DNA of 64,000 nucleotides from Rhodobacteraceae bacterium HLUCCA08 (lineage in GTDB: Bacteria; Pseudomonadota; Alphaproteobacteria; Rhodobacterales; Rhodobacteraceae): positions 1 to 64,000 of the forward strand of contig LJSF01000012.1 of NCBI GenBank assembly GCA_001314655.1, read 5' to 3'. The translations under genes were made by a program, and so were the position numbers. Below, piece after piece: positions 1 through 7,928 of the stretch; within the stretch, counting starts at the first letter, position 1, and every line of letters begins with the position of its first letter. A model generated the notes under the pieces. The model was given only the letters and a program-made list of their open reading frames with translations, ran no database searches and was not told the origin of the DNA.

Positions 1-96
1 CGATGGCCACCCAAGGTCCCGCATCGAAGACCTCATGCCGTGGCGCTACGCCCAGACGTCAAGCCTCGCAGCATAGGGCCTCGGCGTCGCGCTTAC
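1..96 (+). mobile_element. Right end of an IS66-family insertion sequence (transposase C-terminus plus terminal repeat)
   Basis: Reading from base 2, the last 24 codons of an ORF end at a TAG at 74-76. The peptide has the IS66 TnpC C-terminal pattern, a HPRSRIEDLMPW segment followed by a short tail ending in Ala. Twenty bases further the DNA reads CGCTTAC and ends at 96. Its complement GTAAGCG is the usual start of IS66 terminal inverted repeats. The element therefore most likely ends at 96, with bases 97-104 as candidate 8-bp target duplication. The other end lies left of the window, so whether the element is intact cannot be judged. Confidence 0.72.
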
Positions 97-181
97 AGTT
101 GTTTTTCACATCAAGCAAAATCAACCACTTAGGTTTCCACAATGGCCAAGACACGCTTGCCGTGACATGACAGGCTAAATT

Positions 182-207
182 TGGCCATTTTCCAAAGAAA
201 ATGGCCA
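182..207. repeat. Perfect 11-bp inverted repeat with 4-nt loop
   Basis: TGGCCATTTTC at 182-192 is the exact complement of GAAAATGGCCA at 197-207, separated by CAAA. The sequence is AT-rich in a very GC-rich neighbourhood and sits between the IS66 end and the truncated uxaA fragment. It could be a terminator-like hairpin, an operator or the footprint of another mobile element. No T-run follows on the plus strand. Confidence 0.5.
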
Positions 208-226
208 TTTCACAAGTCAAGGCCGG

Positions 227-892
227 CTATCGGGACGCCCTGTCCAAAAGCCGCTGTTGTGGAGGCGCCGAAGCATTTCCCGAGCCGAAACGCCGCTTCA
301 TCTGTTCGACCTGGAACACCTCGCAGCCCAGCCCGACGAACAGCGCCGCGGCGACGTTGGGATGGGTGGCATGGCCCCAGAGCGTGCGTTCCAGCAGGAT
401 CGCCCCCTCGGTCCCCGAGGCCATGCCGCAGCCCGATCCATGGGCGAAGGCGACGACCGCGTCGACATTCGGATAGGGGTCGAGCGATCCGTCCATCCCA
501 AGCTCAAGCGCGGCCCGCTGCACGACGGTGGCCGAACAATTCACGGTCGCGCACAGCGCGATCATGTTGCGCGTGCCGACCCTTCCATCGGGCCGCTTGT
601 AGCCGTCGAATGTCCGGCGGGCGGGCAGCTTTGGCGCCGCTGCGCCCGTCGCGGCTGTCGGCGCCGCCCATCCGCCCGCGTCCGGCAGCGCCAGGTTGTG
701 CGAATGCACATGCGCGCCCTTCGCGATCGCCTGTGTCGCCACGCCGATCGGCTGTCCGAATTTCAGGATCGTCTCGCCCGCGGCGATGTCGCGCCGCGCG
801 ATCTTGTGTCCGAAGGGCACGGCGCCGCCGGTCCGGGTCCGGACCAGCACAAGGTCGTCGGGGTGAAGCAACAGCGCGTCAGCCATCGGCAT
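227..892 (-). pseudogene. uxaA: Truncated altronate/galactarate dehydratase (UxaA family)
   Basis: The frame starting at ATG 892 (or 886) begins with a SAF-like domain (residues about 1-75, with a HSHNL motif) and runs into the N-terminal part of the UxaA/GarD dehydratase domain (GYKRPDGRVGTRN, then GCGMASGTEG). Full members are about 500 residues. This one stops after about 220, and its last 20 residues look non-homologous. The break lies about 130 bp from the IS66 end, so loss of the 3' part through IS activity is plausible. Intact enzymes dehydrate altronate or related hexonates. This fragment lacks most of the catalytic domain and is presumably inactive. Upstream Shine-Dalgarno support is weak. 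Confidence 0.75.
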
Positions 893-1196
893 ATCCCGCG
901 CAGGGCCGACCGACCCGCGCCGGCCCGCGCACCCGGCCCGGACCGGCCCCAAGGACCGGCCCCGTCGATCCCCGCCAAAGACCTCCGCTCATTCCCGCCT
1001 CCGCGTCCTGCGGCGCATGCCGCCCCTCGATGACAGATGTGCCCGCGAAGCCCGGCGCCTGCAAGACCACCTGTCTGCAAGGCATGTCCGGTTTTCGCGC
1101 GCCGCCGGCGCGAAGGGCGTCACGCCGCTGGCCCCGGTCAAGGATCATCTGGACAGGGTCCAGCAGCACGGGCCGGACATCGGCCGCATCCACGGG

Positions 1197-1454
1197 TTAG
1201 CGGGTGGCGAGGTCGAGCCGGGTTTCGACGCGTCGGATCCGGACTTCGGCTTTGCGCAGGGCGGCGGCATGGACAGAATGCCTGTCGCCGGAACAATCGT
1301 CGATCTTCGGCTTGGAGACGCCGGCCCGCTCGGCGATGCGATCGACCCGCGCACCGGACAGGCCGAGATCGCTGAACGCCTGCCTGGCGGCCTGACGGAT
1401 CGCGGCGCGGGTGATCTCGGGGTTGCGCCGGTTGGTCTTGCGTATCGGCGACAT
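1197..1454 (-). pseudogene. TetR-family regulator, broken
   Basis: From ATG 1454 the frame encodes a clear TetR DNA-binding domain: helices around RAAIRQAARQAFSDLGLSG and the helix-turn-helix VDRIAERAGVSK. It is followed by a degraded stretch where family members have a YxYF motif (here KIDDCSGDRHS), then an LRKA...ETRLDLA helix, and stops at 1197 after 85 residues. TetR proteins are about 200 residues, so the ligand-binding domain is missing. Bases 1196-893 downstream show no convincing continuation in one frame. It lies just upstream of the truncated uxaA in the same orientation and was probably its regulator. Confidence 0.6.
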
Positions 1455-1945
1455 GTCCTTGGGCAAGTCCCGCCTGCTTTCGACCGGACGTCTGCCCCCC
1501 GGCAGCGGATGGCCGGACGCCGAACCCCGCCTGCGCCGGTCGGCACGCCGTCCGGCCGCCTGGTCCACCGCGCGGCGATTGTCGTCGATCCCCACCTGGT
1601 CATGGCGGCCCCGGTTGCCCCCCCTGGCGCCCTCGGCCAGGGTCCAGGCAAAGGGCGCGGCGTCGGCCCCGTGGCGCAGGACCTGTTCCCACGTCACCTT
1701 GGCCCCCTTGTCGACCACATGGCAGGGCATGGAGGCCGCAGGACGTTGACAATCGCCGGATCTCGGGGCTTCCGGCCGGGATCGGCGCCTGGCCGTGCCG
1801 TGCCGGTGGGATCCGGGCCCGCGCTTGCCGGCAGGATCGCTGCGCGCCTGTTGCGCTGCGGCTCGGCGGATTGCGACACCGTTCTGCGCCGACACAGGCG
1901 GCAGCACGGGATCCATCGGGCCGCGACCGAAGCGAGGCGCGCCGG
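1455..1945. other. Decayed or non-coding stretch, no gene recognised
   Basis: Several overlapping frames are open on both strands, as expected at this GC content. None has a start with ribosome binding site and a recognisable domain. One minus-strand segment around 1600-1760 (with VTWEQVLRHGADAAPFAWTLAEG) looks protein-like but has no continuous frame around it. I read the stretch as gene remnants belonging to the same decayed block as the TetR and uxaA fragments. Confidence 0.4.
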
Positions 1946-2245
1946 TCAGGCCGGGTCGGCCCCCGCCGGCGCGGATTCCCAATCTTCGCCCAGGGCGACG
2001 ATGCAGGCGGTGCCGCTGGCATAGCGCTGAACCAGGATCCAGTCGCCCGAGGCGGGCGCGATCCAGATTTCGACCAGCGCGTCCGGGCTGCGCAGACCGC
2101 TGCCGATCCGTTCGGCCCGATGGGTGGTTTCAAGCGTCCGGTCCAGCCGCGCGCTGTCGTCGCAATAGACGTCGGTCAGGTTACCCGCCCCGGCCTGGGG
2201 GGCAAATGCAAGGATGCACAGGGCGCCGAAGACAAGCTGTTTCAT
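1946..2245 (-). CDS. Small secreted protein of unknown function
   Basis: This 99-residue protein has a classical signal peptide (MKQL then a hydrophobic core, likely cut after an AGA motif near residue 20). The mature part is about 79 residues with two cysteines (VYCDD and TACIV) that could form a disulfide in the periplasm. No known family recognised. It is the first intact gene right of the decayed block and is transcribed away from the phosphonate cluster. A Pho-box-like element lies 30 bp upstream of the start (2275-2292), which hints at phosphate control. Confidence 0.65.
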   Translation of the reverse strand: MKQLVFGALCILAFAPQAGAGNLTDVYCDDSARLDRTLETTHRAERIGSGLRSPDALVEIWIAPASGDWILVQRYASGTACIVALGEDWESAPAGADPA

Positions 2246-2274
2246 GGCCTCACTCTAGCAGCGACAGGTGTTTT

Positions 2275-2292
2275 GTAACAGGGTTATGACGA
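2275..2292 (-). promoter_or_regulatory. Candidate Pho box upstream of the small secreted protein
   Basis: On the minus strand the bases read TCGTCAT-AACC-CTGTTAC: two 7-mers spaced 11 bp apart, close to the PhoB consensus CTGTCAT-N4-CTGTCAT. The orientation fits the gene starting at 2245. A good -10 at the right distance is not evident, so this is only a candidate. Confidence 0.4.
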
Positions 2293-2365
2293 CCTGTGGA
2301 TAACTTTTCGGCGCCCGTGGCCGCCCGCCTGGCGCGACACGCGCCGGACCGCACGCAACGGCGCG

Positions 2366-2427
2366 GTGTCACACAACCGTTTCGATGTCTTCACGGAATC
2401 GAATCAAATCTGTCGCATCAGCGTCGC
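2366..2427 (+). promoter_or_regulatory. Putative promoter/Pho-like region of the phnCDEE operon
   Basis: The 220-bp gap before phnC holds two weak Pho-box-like series: GTGTCAC at 2366-2372 with 11-bp-phased partners CCGTTTC and TCTTCAC, and CTGTCGC-ATCA-GCGTCGC at 2410-2427. The second lies about 40 bp upstream of the phnC start. PhoB control of phosphonate uptake is usual, but these matches are imperfect. Confidence 0.3.
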
Positions 2428-2465
2428 AGCCGATCCTTACCGCCCCCTTAACAAAGGGGAAAATG

Positions 2466-3275
2466 ATGCTGGAATTGAAGGCAGTCACCAAGCGGTTCGG
2501 CGACAAGACCGCAGTGGACTCCGCGTCCTTCGAGGTCGACAAACCGAAGATGATCGGGATCATCGGCCGGTCCGGCGCGGGCAAGTCGACCTTGTTGCGG
2601 ATCCTGAACCGGCTCAGCGATGCCAGCGACGGGCAGATCCTTTACGACGGCACCGACATCACCGCCCTGAAGGGCGCGCAGCGCCGGGCCTGGCAATCGC
2701 GCTGTGCGATGATCTTCCAGCAATTCAACCTCGTGCCGCGCATGGACGTTGTCTCGAACGTGTTGCACGGCACGTTGAACCGGCGCTCGACCCTGGCGAC
2801 GATGTTCAATCTGTATCCGCGCGACGACATCCACAAGGCGATCGAGATCCTCGACCGGCTGGGCATCGCCGAACAGGCGCCGAAACGCGCCGAGGCGCTG
2901 TCGGGCGGCCAGCAGCAGCGCGTCGCCATCGCCCGCGCCCTGATGCAGGACCCCAGCATCATCCTGGCCGATGAACCGATCGCCTCGCTCGACCCGATGA
3001 ACGCCCAGATCGTCATGGACGCCTTGCGCCGCATCCACGAGGAAGACGGGCGCATGGTGATCGCCAACCTGCACACGCTGGACACCGCGCGTCGCTATTG
3101 CGACCGGGTGATCGGCATGCGCGACGGACGCATCGTCTTCGACGGCCTGCCGGACCAGCTGACCACCGGCGCCGCCCGCGACATCTATGGCGCGGGGGCC
3201 GATTTCTCGGAAGCCGCCACCTCCACCGCCATCGAGACACTGGACCGGACACAACGGGGTGTGGTCCCCGCCTGA
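2466..3275 (+). CDS. phnC: Phosphonate ABC transporter ATP-binding protein PhnC (system 1)
   Basis: This ABC ATPase energises phosphonate import together with PhnD and the two PhnE proteins encoded next. The 269-residue protein has Walker [10 protein letters not shown] near residue 35, a Q-loop (IFQQFN), the signature [15 protein letters not shown] near 145, Walker B with [11 protein letters not shown], and the PhnC-typical H-loop [15 protein letters not shown]. Two ATGs occur in tandem (2463 and 2466). The AAAGGGGA ribosome binding site ends at 2460, so 2466 has the better spacing. First gene of a six-gene operon. Confidence 0.95.
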   Translation: MLELKAVTKRFGDKTAVDSASFEVDKPKMIGIIGRSGAGKSTLLRILNRLSDASDGQILYDGTDITALKGAQRRAWQSRCAMIFQQFNLVPRMDVVSNVLHGTLNRRSTLATMFNLYPRDDIHKAIEILDRLGIAEQAPKRAEALSGGQQQRVAIARALMQDPSIILADEPIASLDPMNAQIVMDALRRIHEEDGRMVIANLHTLDTARRYCDRVIGMRDGRIVFDGLPDQLTTGAARDIYGAGADFSEAATSTAIETLDRTQRGVVPA

Positions 3276-3289
3276 TCCAGCTGCCCCTC

Positions 3290-3312
3290 CCCGGCCCTGC
3301 CGGGGGTTTTTC
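3290..3312 (+). terminator. Hairpin with T-run between phnC and phnD
   Basis: CCCCGGC (3290-3296) pairs with GCCGGGG (3300-3306) over a 3-nt loop and is followed by G and five T (3308-3312). This has the form of an intrinsic terminator or attenuator inside the operon, 27 nt before the phnD start. Confidence 0.55.
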
Positions 3313-3338
3313 GTTCATCACACCCAATGGAGAGACTG

Positions 3339-4247
3339 ATGAAAAAGACCATCGCGCTCGCACTCGCGACGACCACCGCCCTGAGCACCGGGGCCTTCGC
3401 CCAGGAAATCACCGAATTCCGCATCGGCATCCTGGGTGGCGAGAACGCCCAGGACCGCCTGAACTCGAACGAATGCGTCCGCGCCTATGTCGAAGACCTG
3501 CTTGGCGTCGAAACCAAGATCTTCACCCCGGCCGATTACGACGGCGTGATCCAGGGCCTGCTGGGCGGCACCATCGACATGGCCTGGCTGGGCGCCTCCA
3601 GCTATGCCAAGACCTACCTGACCGACCCCGAAGCGGTTGACGTGGTTCTGGTCAAGACCAACCTCGACGGCTCCTACGGCTACCATTCGATCGGCTTCGC
3701 CCGCGCCGACAGCGGCATCACCTCGCTCGACGACATGGAAGGCAAGGTCTTCGCCTTCGGCGACCCGAACTCCACCTCCGGCTTCCTGATCCCGTCGGTC
3801 GAGATCCCGAACGCGATCGGCGCGACCATGGACTCGGGCGATTACTTCGGCGAGGTCCGCTTTGTCGGCGGTCACGAACAGACCATCGTCGCCGTGGCCA
3901 ATGGCGATGTCGATGCGGGCGTGACCTGGGCCGACGGCCAGGGCGACTGGCTGGATGGCTACAATTCCGGCGCGCTGCGCAAGGCCTCGGATGCCGGCCT
4001 GGTCGACATGAACGACCTGGTCGAGATCTGGAAATCCGAAGTGATCCCCGAAGGCCCGATCGTCCTGCGCCGCGCCCTGCCCGAACAGGTCAAGGCCGAC
4101 GTGACGGCGTTCCTGCAGGAACTGCACGGCATGGACGAACAATGCGCCTACAACATGGCCGCCGGCGAAACCGCGGGCTTCATGCCGATCACCCACGAAG
4201 CCTATGAAGGCATCATCGCCGTTCGTCAGGCCGTCCAGGGCAACTGA
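3339..4247 (+). CDS. phnD: Phosphonate-binding periplasmic protein PhnD (system 1)
   Basis: Substrate-binding protein of the PhnCDE importer. A Sec signal peptide spans about residues 1-22 (cleavage after GAFA). The mature part shows the PhnD fold markers: an IGILGGENAQDRL start, DYDGVIQGLLGGTIDMAWLG, a GYHSIGFARADSGI strand and FAFGDPNSTSGFL, the phosphonate-binding loop. The ATG at 3339 is preferred over 3327 because GGAGAG at 3329-3334 is its ribosome binding site. The gene is flanked on both sides by hairpins with T-runs, which may raise its transcript relative to phnC and phnE. Confidence 0.95.
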   Translation: MKKTIALALATTTALSTGAFAQEITEFRIGILGGENAQDRLNSNECVRAYVEDLLGVETKIFTPADYDGVIQGLLGGTIDMAWLGASSYAKTYLTDPEAVDVVLVKTNLDGSYGYHSIGFARADSGITSLDDMEGKVFAFGDPNSTSGFLIPSVEIPNAIGATMDSGDYFGEVRFVGGHEQTIVAVANGDVDAGVTWADGQGDWLDGYNSGALRKASDAGLVDMNDLVEIWKSEVIPEGPIVLRRALPEQVKADVTAFLQELHGMDEQCAYNMAAGETAGFMPITHEAYEGIIAVRQAVQGN

Positions 4248-4264
4248 TCGACACGCACACCGAT

Positions 4265-4296
4265 CGGGGCAGCGCATTCCGCTGCCCCGACTTTTT
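4265..4296 (+). terminator. Strong hairpin with T-run between phnD and phnE
   Basis: CGGGGCAGCG (4265-4274) pairs perfectly with CGCTGCCCCG (4280-4289) around a 5-nt loop, followed by AC and TTTTT (4292-4296). A partial terminator after the binding-protein gene is a common way to make it more abundant than the permeases. The next gene starts only 12 nt later, so readthrough is required. Confidence 0.75.
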
Positions 4297-4307
4297 CGGA
4301 GCGACCC

Positions 4308-5180
4308 ATGACCGACGCCGCGCTTTCAGGACGGACCCGAACCGAAGTCGACCGCATTCAGGACAGCTACATGGCGCAGGTGCGCCGCCGCCGGATGTAT
4401 GGCGGGCTGACACTGGCGATCTTCGTCCTGCTGATGGTCTCGGGCTTCGTGGTCGCCGATGGCCGCAATGCCGGCGGCTTCTGGGATGGCTGGCGGCAGA
4501 TGCTGGATTTCCCGGCGGATGTCCTGTCCGAAGCCTGGGAAAAACGCGCCAACCTGCCGGGCCTTCTGGTCCGCTACTTTCCGGCGCTGATCGAAACCAT
4601 CAACATCGCCGCGGCCTCGACCCTGATCGGCGCGATCTTCGGCCTTGTCCTGTCGCTGCTGTCGACCCGCGGCCTGGCGCGCTGGCCGCGCCTGATCCCG
4701 CTGTTCCGCCGCTTCATGGACATCCTGCGCGCAGTGCCCGAAATCGTGATCGCCCTGGTGCTGATCTTCATTCTGGGCGGCGGGCCGGTGCCGGCGATGA
4801 TCGCCATCGCGCTGCACACCGCCGGCGCCCTGGGCAAACTCTATTCCGAGGTCGCGGAAAACGCCGATCTGAAGCCGGTCGAAGGATTGGCCTCGACCGG
4901 GGCGACCTGGTCGCAGCGCATGTGGCTTGGCGTGCTGCCGCAGGTCGCGCCGAATTTCCTCAGCTACACGCTGTTGCGGTTCGAGATCAACATCCGCGCC
5001 TCCGCCATCCTCGGCTTTGTCGGCGCCGGCGGCATCGGGTTCGAATTGCGCAATGCCATGGCCTGGGGCCCGGGACGCTTCGACGAGGCGGCGGCGATCT
5101 TCCTGCTGCTGTTCGGGACCATCGTGTTCTTCGACCAGATCTCCAGCCGCTATCGCAACAAGCTGACCGAGGGGACCTGA
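4308..5180 (+). CDS. phnE: Phosphonate ABC transporter permease PhnE, first copy (system 1)
   Basis: This 290-residue inner-membrane permease of the BPD_transp_1 family has a first membrane segment around residues 27-47, a short periplasmic loop, then the permease core. The EAA coupling loop (SEVAENADLKPVEGLASTGA) and a following NFLSYTLLRFEINIR segment are typical of PhnE. GGAG before the ATG at 4308 is the ribosome binding site. It pairs with the second PhnE that starts 3 nt downstream of its stop. Confidence 0.93.
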   Translation: MTDAALSGRTRTEVDRIQDSYMAQVRRRRMYGGLTLAIFVLLMVSGFVVADGRNAGGFWDGWRQMLDFPADVLSEAWEKRANLPGLLVRYFPALIETINIAAASTLIGAIFGLVLSLLSTRGLARWPRLIPLFRRFMDILRAVPEIVIALVLIFILGGGPVPAMIAIALHTAGALGKLYSEVAENADLKPVEGLASTGATWSQRMWLGVLPQVAPNFLSYTLLRFEINIRASAILGFVGAGGIGFELRNAMAWGPGRFDEAAAIFLLLFGTIVFFDQISSRYRNKLTEGT

Positions 5181-5182
5181 GA

Positions 5183-6508
5183 ATGACCGACGCAACCGCC
5201 ACCCTTGGCAGCCACAAGACCTCGGCCGACGCCTTGTTCCGCCGCAAGCGCCTGATCGGCTTTGCCGTTCCGGCCGTCGTGCTTGCCTATCTGGCCTATA
5301 TCGCCGTGGCCTTCGACGTGGCCGGCCTGCTGCAACGCGCCAGCACGGACAACGCGGTCATCCTTGCCTCCGACAGCTGGTCCTACAAGACCCATGTGAC
5401 GCTCGACAACCGCCGCGGCGGCATCACCTATGCGATCGAAGGCGAACGCAAGGGCGCCTATCCCGACGGGGAACGCCCCGCCTGGGTGACCGAAAACGCG
5501 GCCGGCGATGTGCTGATCGACCTCGAAGACGGGCATCTGGTGCGCTTTCTGCCCGACAGCGCCGTCACCTATGACGTTCCCGGTTTCGGCACCATCGAGG
5601 CGCAGCTTGTCGATGGGTCCGTGGTCACCAACCTGTCCGAACCGATCCCCGACTGGATCAACCTGTCCGACCAGCGCATGACCGTGACCACCGATGCGGG
5701 GCGCCTGACGATGACCCGCAGCCGCACCGAAGTGTTCCGGTACTTCCCGGGCTGGGAATTGTTCTGGTTCACCCTGGACAGCCCCTATCACGGCCACGGT
5801 CTGGCCCGGATCGCCTTCGGCGACCGGATCGATCCGGACCGCCCCAACCTGTCCGGCGCGATGTCGGATTTCTGGAACAACGGCATGTGGCGCCACAAGG
5901 ACGTGGCCTGGGCGATCGGCGAAACGATCCTGATGGCCTTTCTCGGCACCTTCGGGGCGGCGATGCTGGCCTTGCCCATGGCCTTTCTCGCCGCGAAACG
6001 GTTTTCACCCGTCGGCGCGCTGCGGTTCGGCATGCGGCGCATCTTCGACTTCGTGCGCGGTGTCGACGCGTTGATCTGGACGGTGGTTCTGGCCCGCGCC
6101 TTCGGCCCCGGCCCCTTGACCGGCGCATTGGCGATCCTGATCACCGACAGCGGCACCTTCGGCAAGATCTTTTCCGAAGCGCTGGAAAACGTCGACGAAA
6201 AGCAGATCGAAGGCGTCGCCTCGACCGGGGCCAGACCGCTGCAACGCTACCGCTTCGGGGTGATCCCGCAGATCGTCCCGGTCCTGCTGGCACAGGTGCT
6301 GTATTTCCTCGAATCCAACACCCGCTCGGCCACCATCATCGGCGCGATCACCGGCGGCGGCATCGGGTTGATGCTGACACAGGCGATCCAGACCCAGAAA
6401 GACTGGGAGGAAGTGGCCTATTACATCGTCCTGATCGTCACCATGGTGATGATCATGGATACGGTCTCGGGCTGGTTGCGCGGCAAGCTGATCGGCCGCA
6501 AGGAGTGA
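5183..6508 (+). CDS. phnE: Phosphonate ABC transporter permease PhnE, second copy with large periplasmic insert
   Basis: This is a 441-residue permease, far longer than the usual 260-300. After a first membrane segment (about residues 24-48) there is a soluble, mostly beta-like region of roughly 190 residues (about 50-245). The regular permease core follows, with the EAA loop ALENVDEKQIEGVASTGA. The insert should lie in the periplasm, where PhnD docks, and could contribute to substrate capture. The ATG at 5183 follows the phnE stop directly (GAGA upstream). The partner in system 2 (24180-25142) has a much shorter insert. Confidence 0.92.
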   Translation: MTDATATLGSHKTSADALFRRKRLIGFAVPAVVLAYLAYIAVAFDVAGLLQRASTDNAVILASDSWSYKTHVTLDNRRGGITYAIEGERKGAYPDGERPAWVTENAAGDVLIDLEDGHLVRFLPDSAVTYDVPGFGTIEAQLVDGSVVTNLSEPIPDWINLSDQRMTVTTDAGRLTMTRSRTEVFRYFPGWELFWFTLDSPYHGHGLARIAFGDRIDPDRPNLSGAMSDFWNNGMWRHKDVAWAIGETILMAFLGTFGAAMLALPMAFLAAKRFSPVGALRFGMRRIFDFVRGVDALIWTVVLARAFGPGPLTGALAILITDSGTFGKIFSEALENVDEKQIEGVASTGARPLQRYRFGVIPQIVPVLLAQVLYFLESNTRSATIIGAITGGGIGLMLTQAIQTQKDWEEVAYYIVLIVTMVMIMDTVSGWLRGKLIGRKE

Positions 6509-6509
6509 C

Positions 6510-7151
6510 ATGGCGCGCATCTTCGTGACCGGTGTTGGCCGGGGGATCGGCCGGTCCCTGCACCAGGCCGCGCGCGACCGCGGGCACAGGGTCATCGGCA
6601 CCACCCGCGACGGGGCGGCGGGCACGATCGCGCTGCCGCTCGATGACCCGGCGGGCATCGCCGCGCGGCTGGGCGATGTCGGGCCGATCGACATGCTGAT
6701 CAACAATGCCGGCGTGATCGGCCCCGAACGGCAATCGCCGCTGGACATGGATTTCGACGGCTTCGCGGCGACGCTGGCGGTCAATACCCTCGCACCGCTC
6801 GCCGTCGCCCAGGCCTTGCTGCCGCATCTGCGCGCGGGCACCGATCCGCGCATCCTGACCCTGTCGTCGCAGATGGCCTGGATGGGCTATCGCAAGGCCG
6901 ACCGGATCGCCTACCGGGCCTCCAAGGCGGCGGTGAACAAGGTGATGCAGGGCCTTGCGACGGCGCTCGAACCCGAGGGCATCCCGGTCGTGCTGGTCGA
7001 TCCCGGCTGGGTGCGCACCGATATGGGCGGCGCCGAAGCCGAAGAGGACCCGGGCCGTGTCGCGCGCGGGATCCTCGATCTGGCCGCAGGGCTGACCCCC
7101 GCCGATACCGGCCGGTTCTTTCGCTTCACCGGCGCGGAACGGGAGTTCTGA
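6510..7151 (+). CDS. Short-chain dehydrogenase/reductase in the phosphonate operon
   Basis: The 213-residue classical SDR has the cofactor motif TGVGRGIG near residue 7, NNAG near 66, a catalytic Ser in LSSQMAW and the Tyr-Lys pair in YRASK. It starts one base after the stop of phnE and is clearly in the operon. It probably oxidises or reduces an alcohol or carbonyl group on a phosphonate or its breakdown product. The substrate cannot be deduced from sequence. Confidence 0.85.
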   Translation: MARIFVTGVGRGIGRSLHQAARDRGHRVIGTTRDGAAGTIALPLDDPAGIAARLGDVGPIDMLINNAGVIGPERQSPLDMDFDGFAATLAVNTLAPLAVAQALLPHLRAGTDPRILTLSSQMAWMGYRKADRIAYRASKAAVNKVMQGLATALEPEGIPVVLVDPGWVRTDMGGAEAEEDPGRVARGILDLAAGLTPADTGRFFRFTGAEREF

Positions 7152-7154
7152 ACC

Positions 7155-7772
7155 ATGCCACGGCTTTCCCCGGACGGCCCGGTCATTCACGACGGCTGCA
7201 GCGTGACCGACAGCAGCTTCGGCGCCTATACCGAGATCGGCGCCGGCAGCCGCATCGCCCACAGCCGGTTCGGCGATTACAGCTATTGCGACCACTATGC
7301 GGATATCGCCAATGCGCAGGTGGGCAAATTCGCCAATATCGCCGCCTTCGCCCGGATCGGGGCGACGGATCACCCGCTGCAGACCGCTGCCTGCCACCAT
7401 TTCCTGTATCGCTCGGACGATTACTGGGACGATGCCGATCGGGACGAGGCGTTCTTTGCCCATCGCCGGTCGCGCATCGCCCGGATCGGCCATGACACCT
7501 GGATCGGCGCCGGCGCGATGATCAAGCCCGAGGTCACGCTGGGCGATGGCGCGGTGGTGGCGGCCGGGGCCGTGGTGACCAGGGATGTGGCGCCCTACAC
7601 CATCGTCGCCGGCACCCCGGCGCGCAGATTGCGCGATCGCCAGCCGCCCGCCATCGCCGCCCGCCTGATCGCCCTGGCCTGGTGGGACTGGCCCCACGAC
7701 GCCCTGCGCGCGGCACTGCAGGATTTCCGGCGGCTCGGCGCCGAGGCGTTTCTCGAACGGTATGGCGGCTGA
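7155..7772 (+). CDS. Hexapeptide-repeat transferase of phosphonate clusters
   Basis: This 205-residue left-handed beta-helix protein has repeating [V/I]-G-x-x hexapeptides and the acyltransferase signature [35 protein letters not shown] split over residues about 113-147. It resembles the hexapeptide transferases often found in phn operons (family called phosphonate metabolism transferase, related to chloramphenicol/virginiamycin acetyltransferases). It probably acetylates an aminophosphonate or an intermediate. It is the last gene of the operon, starting 3 nt after the SDR stop. A paralogue sits at 22709-23338. Confidence 0.82.
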   Translation: MPRLSPDGPVIHDGCSVTDSSFGAYTEIGAGSRIAHSRFGDYSYCDHYADIANAQVGKFANIAAFARIGATDHPLQTAACHHFLYRSDDYWDDADRDEAFFAHRRSRIARIGHDTWIGAGAMIKPEVTLGDGAVVAAGAVVTRDVAPYTIVAGTPARRLRDRQPPAIAARLIALAWWDWPHDALRAALQDFRRLGAEAFLERYGG

Positions 7773-7928
7773 GGCCGTCGCCCGCCGCCGTCACCCGGAC
7801 CCGGCCAGGACGCCGCCCGATCCGTCGTCGCGCCGCGCAGCGAGGATCCCTGCGGCGACGGCCGTTAACCCGGTTTTCAGCAAGGCTCGCCTATCCTTGG
7901 ACGCCATCCATCCGGGAGTGACGACCAG

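Noticed and set aside
6510-7151. The gene after phnE as a phosphonate dehydrogenase of the PtxD type.
   Set aside because: Motifs (TGVGRGIG, NNAG, YRASK) are of the short-chain dehydrogenase family, not of the D-2-hydroxyacid dehydrogenase fold of PtxD.
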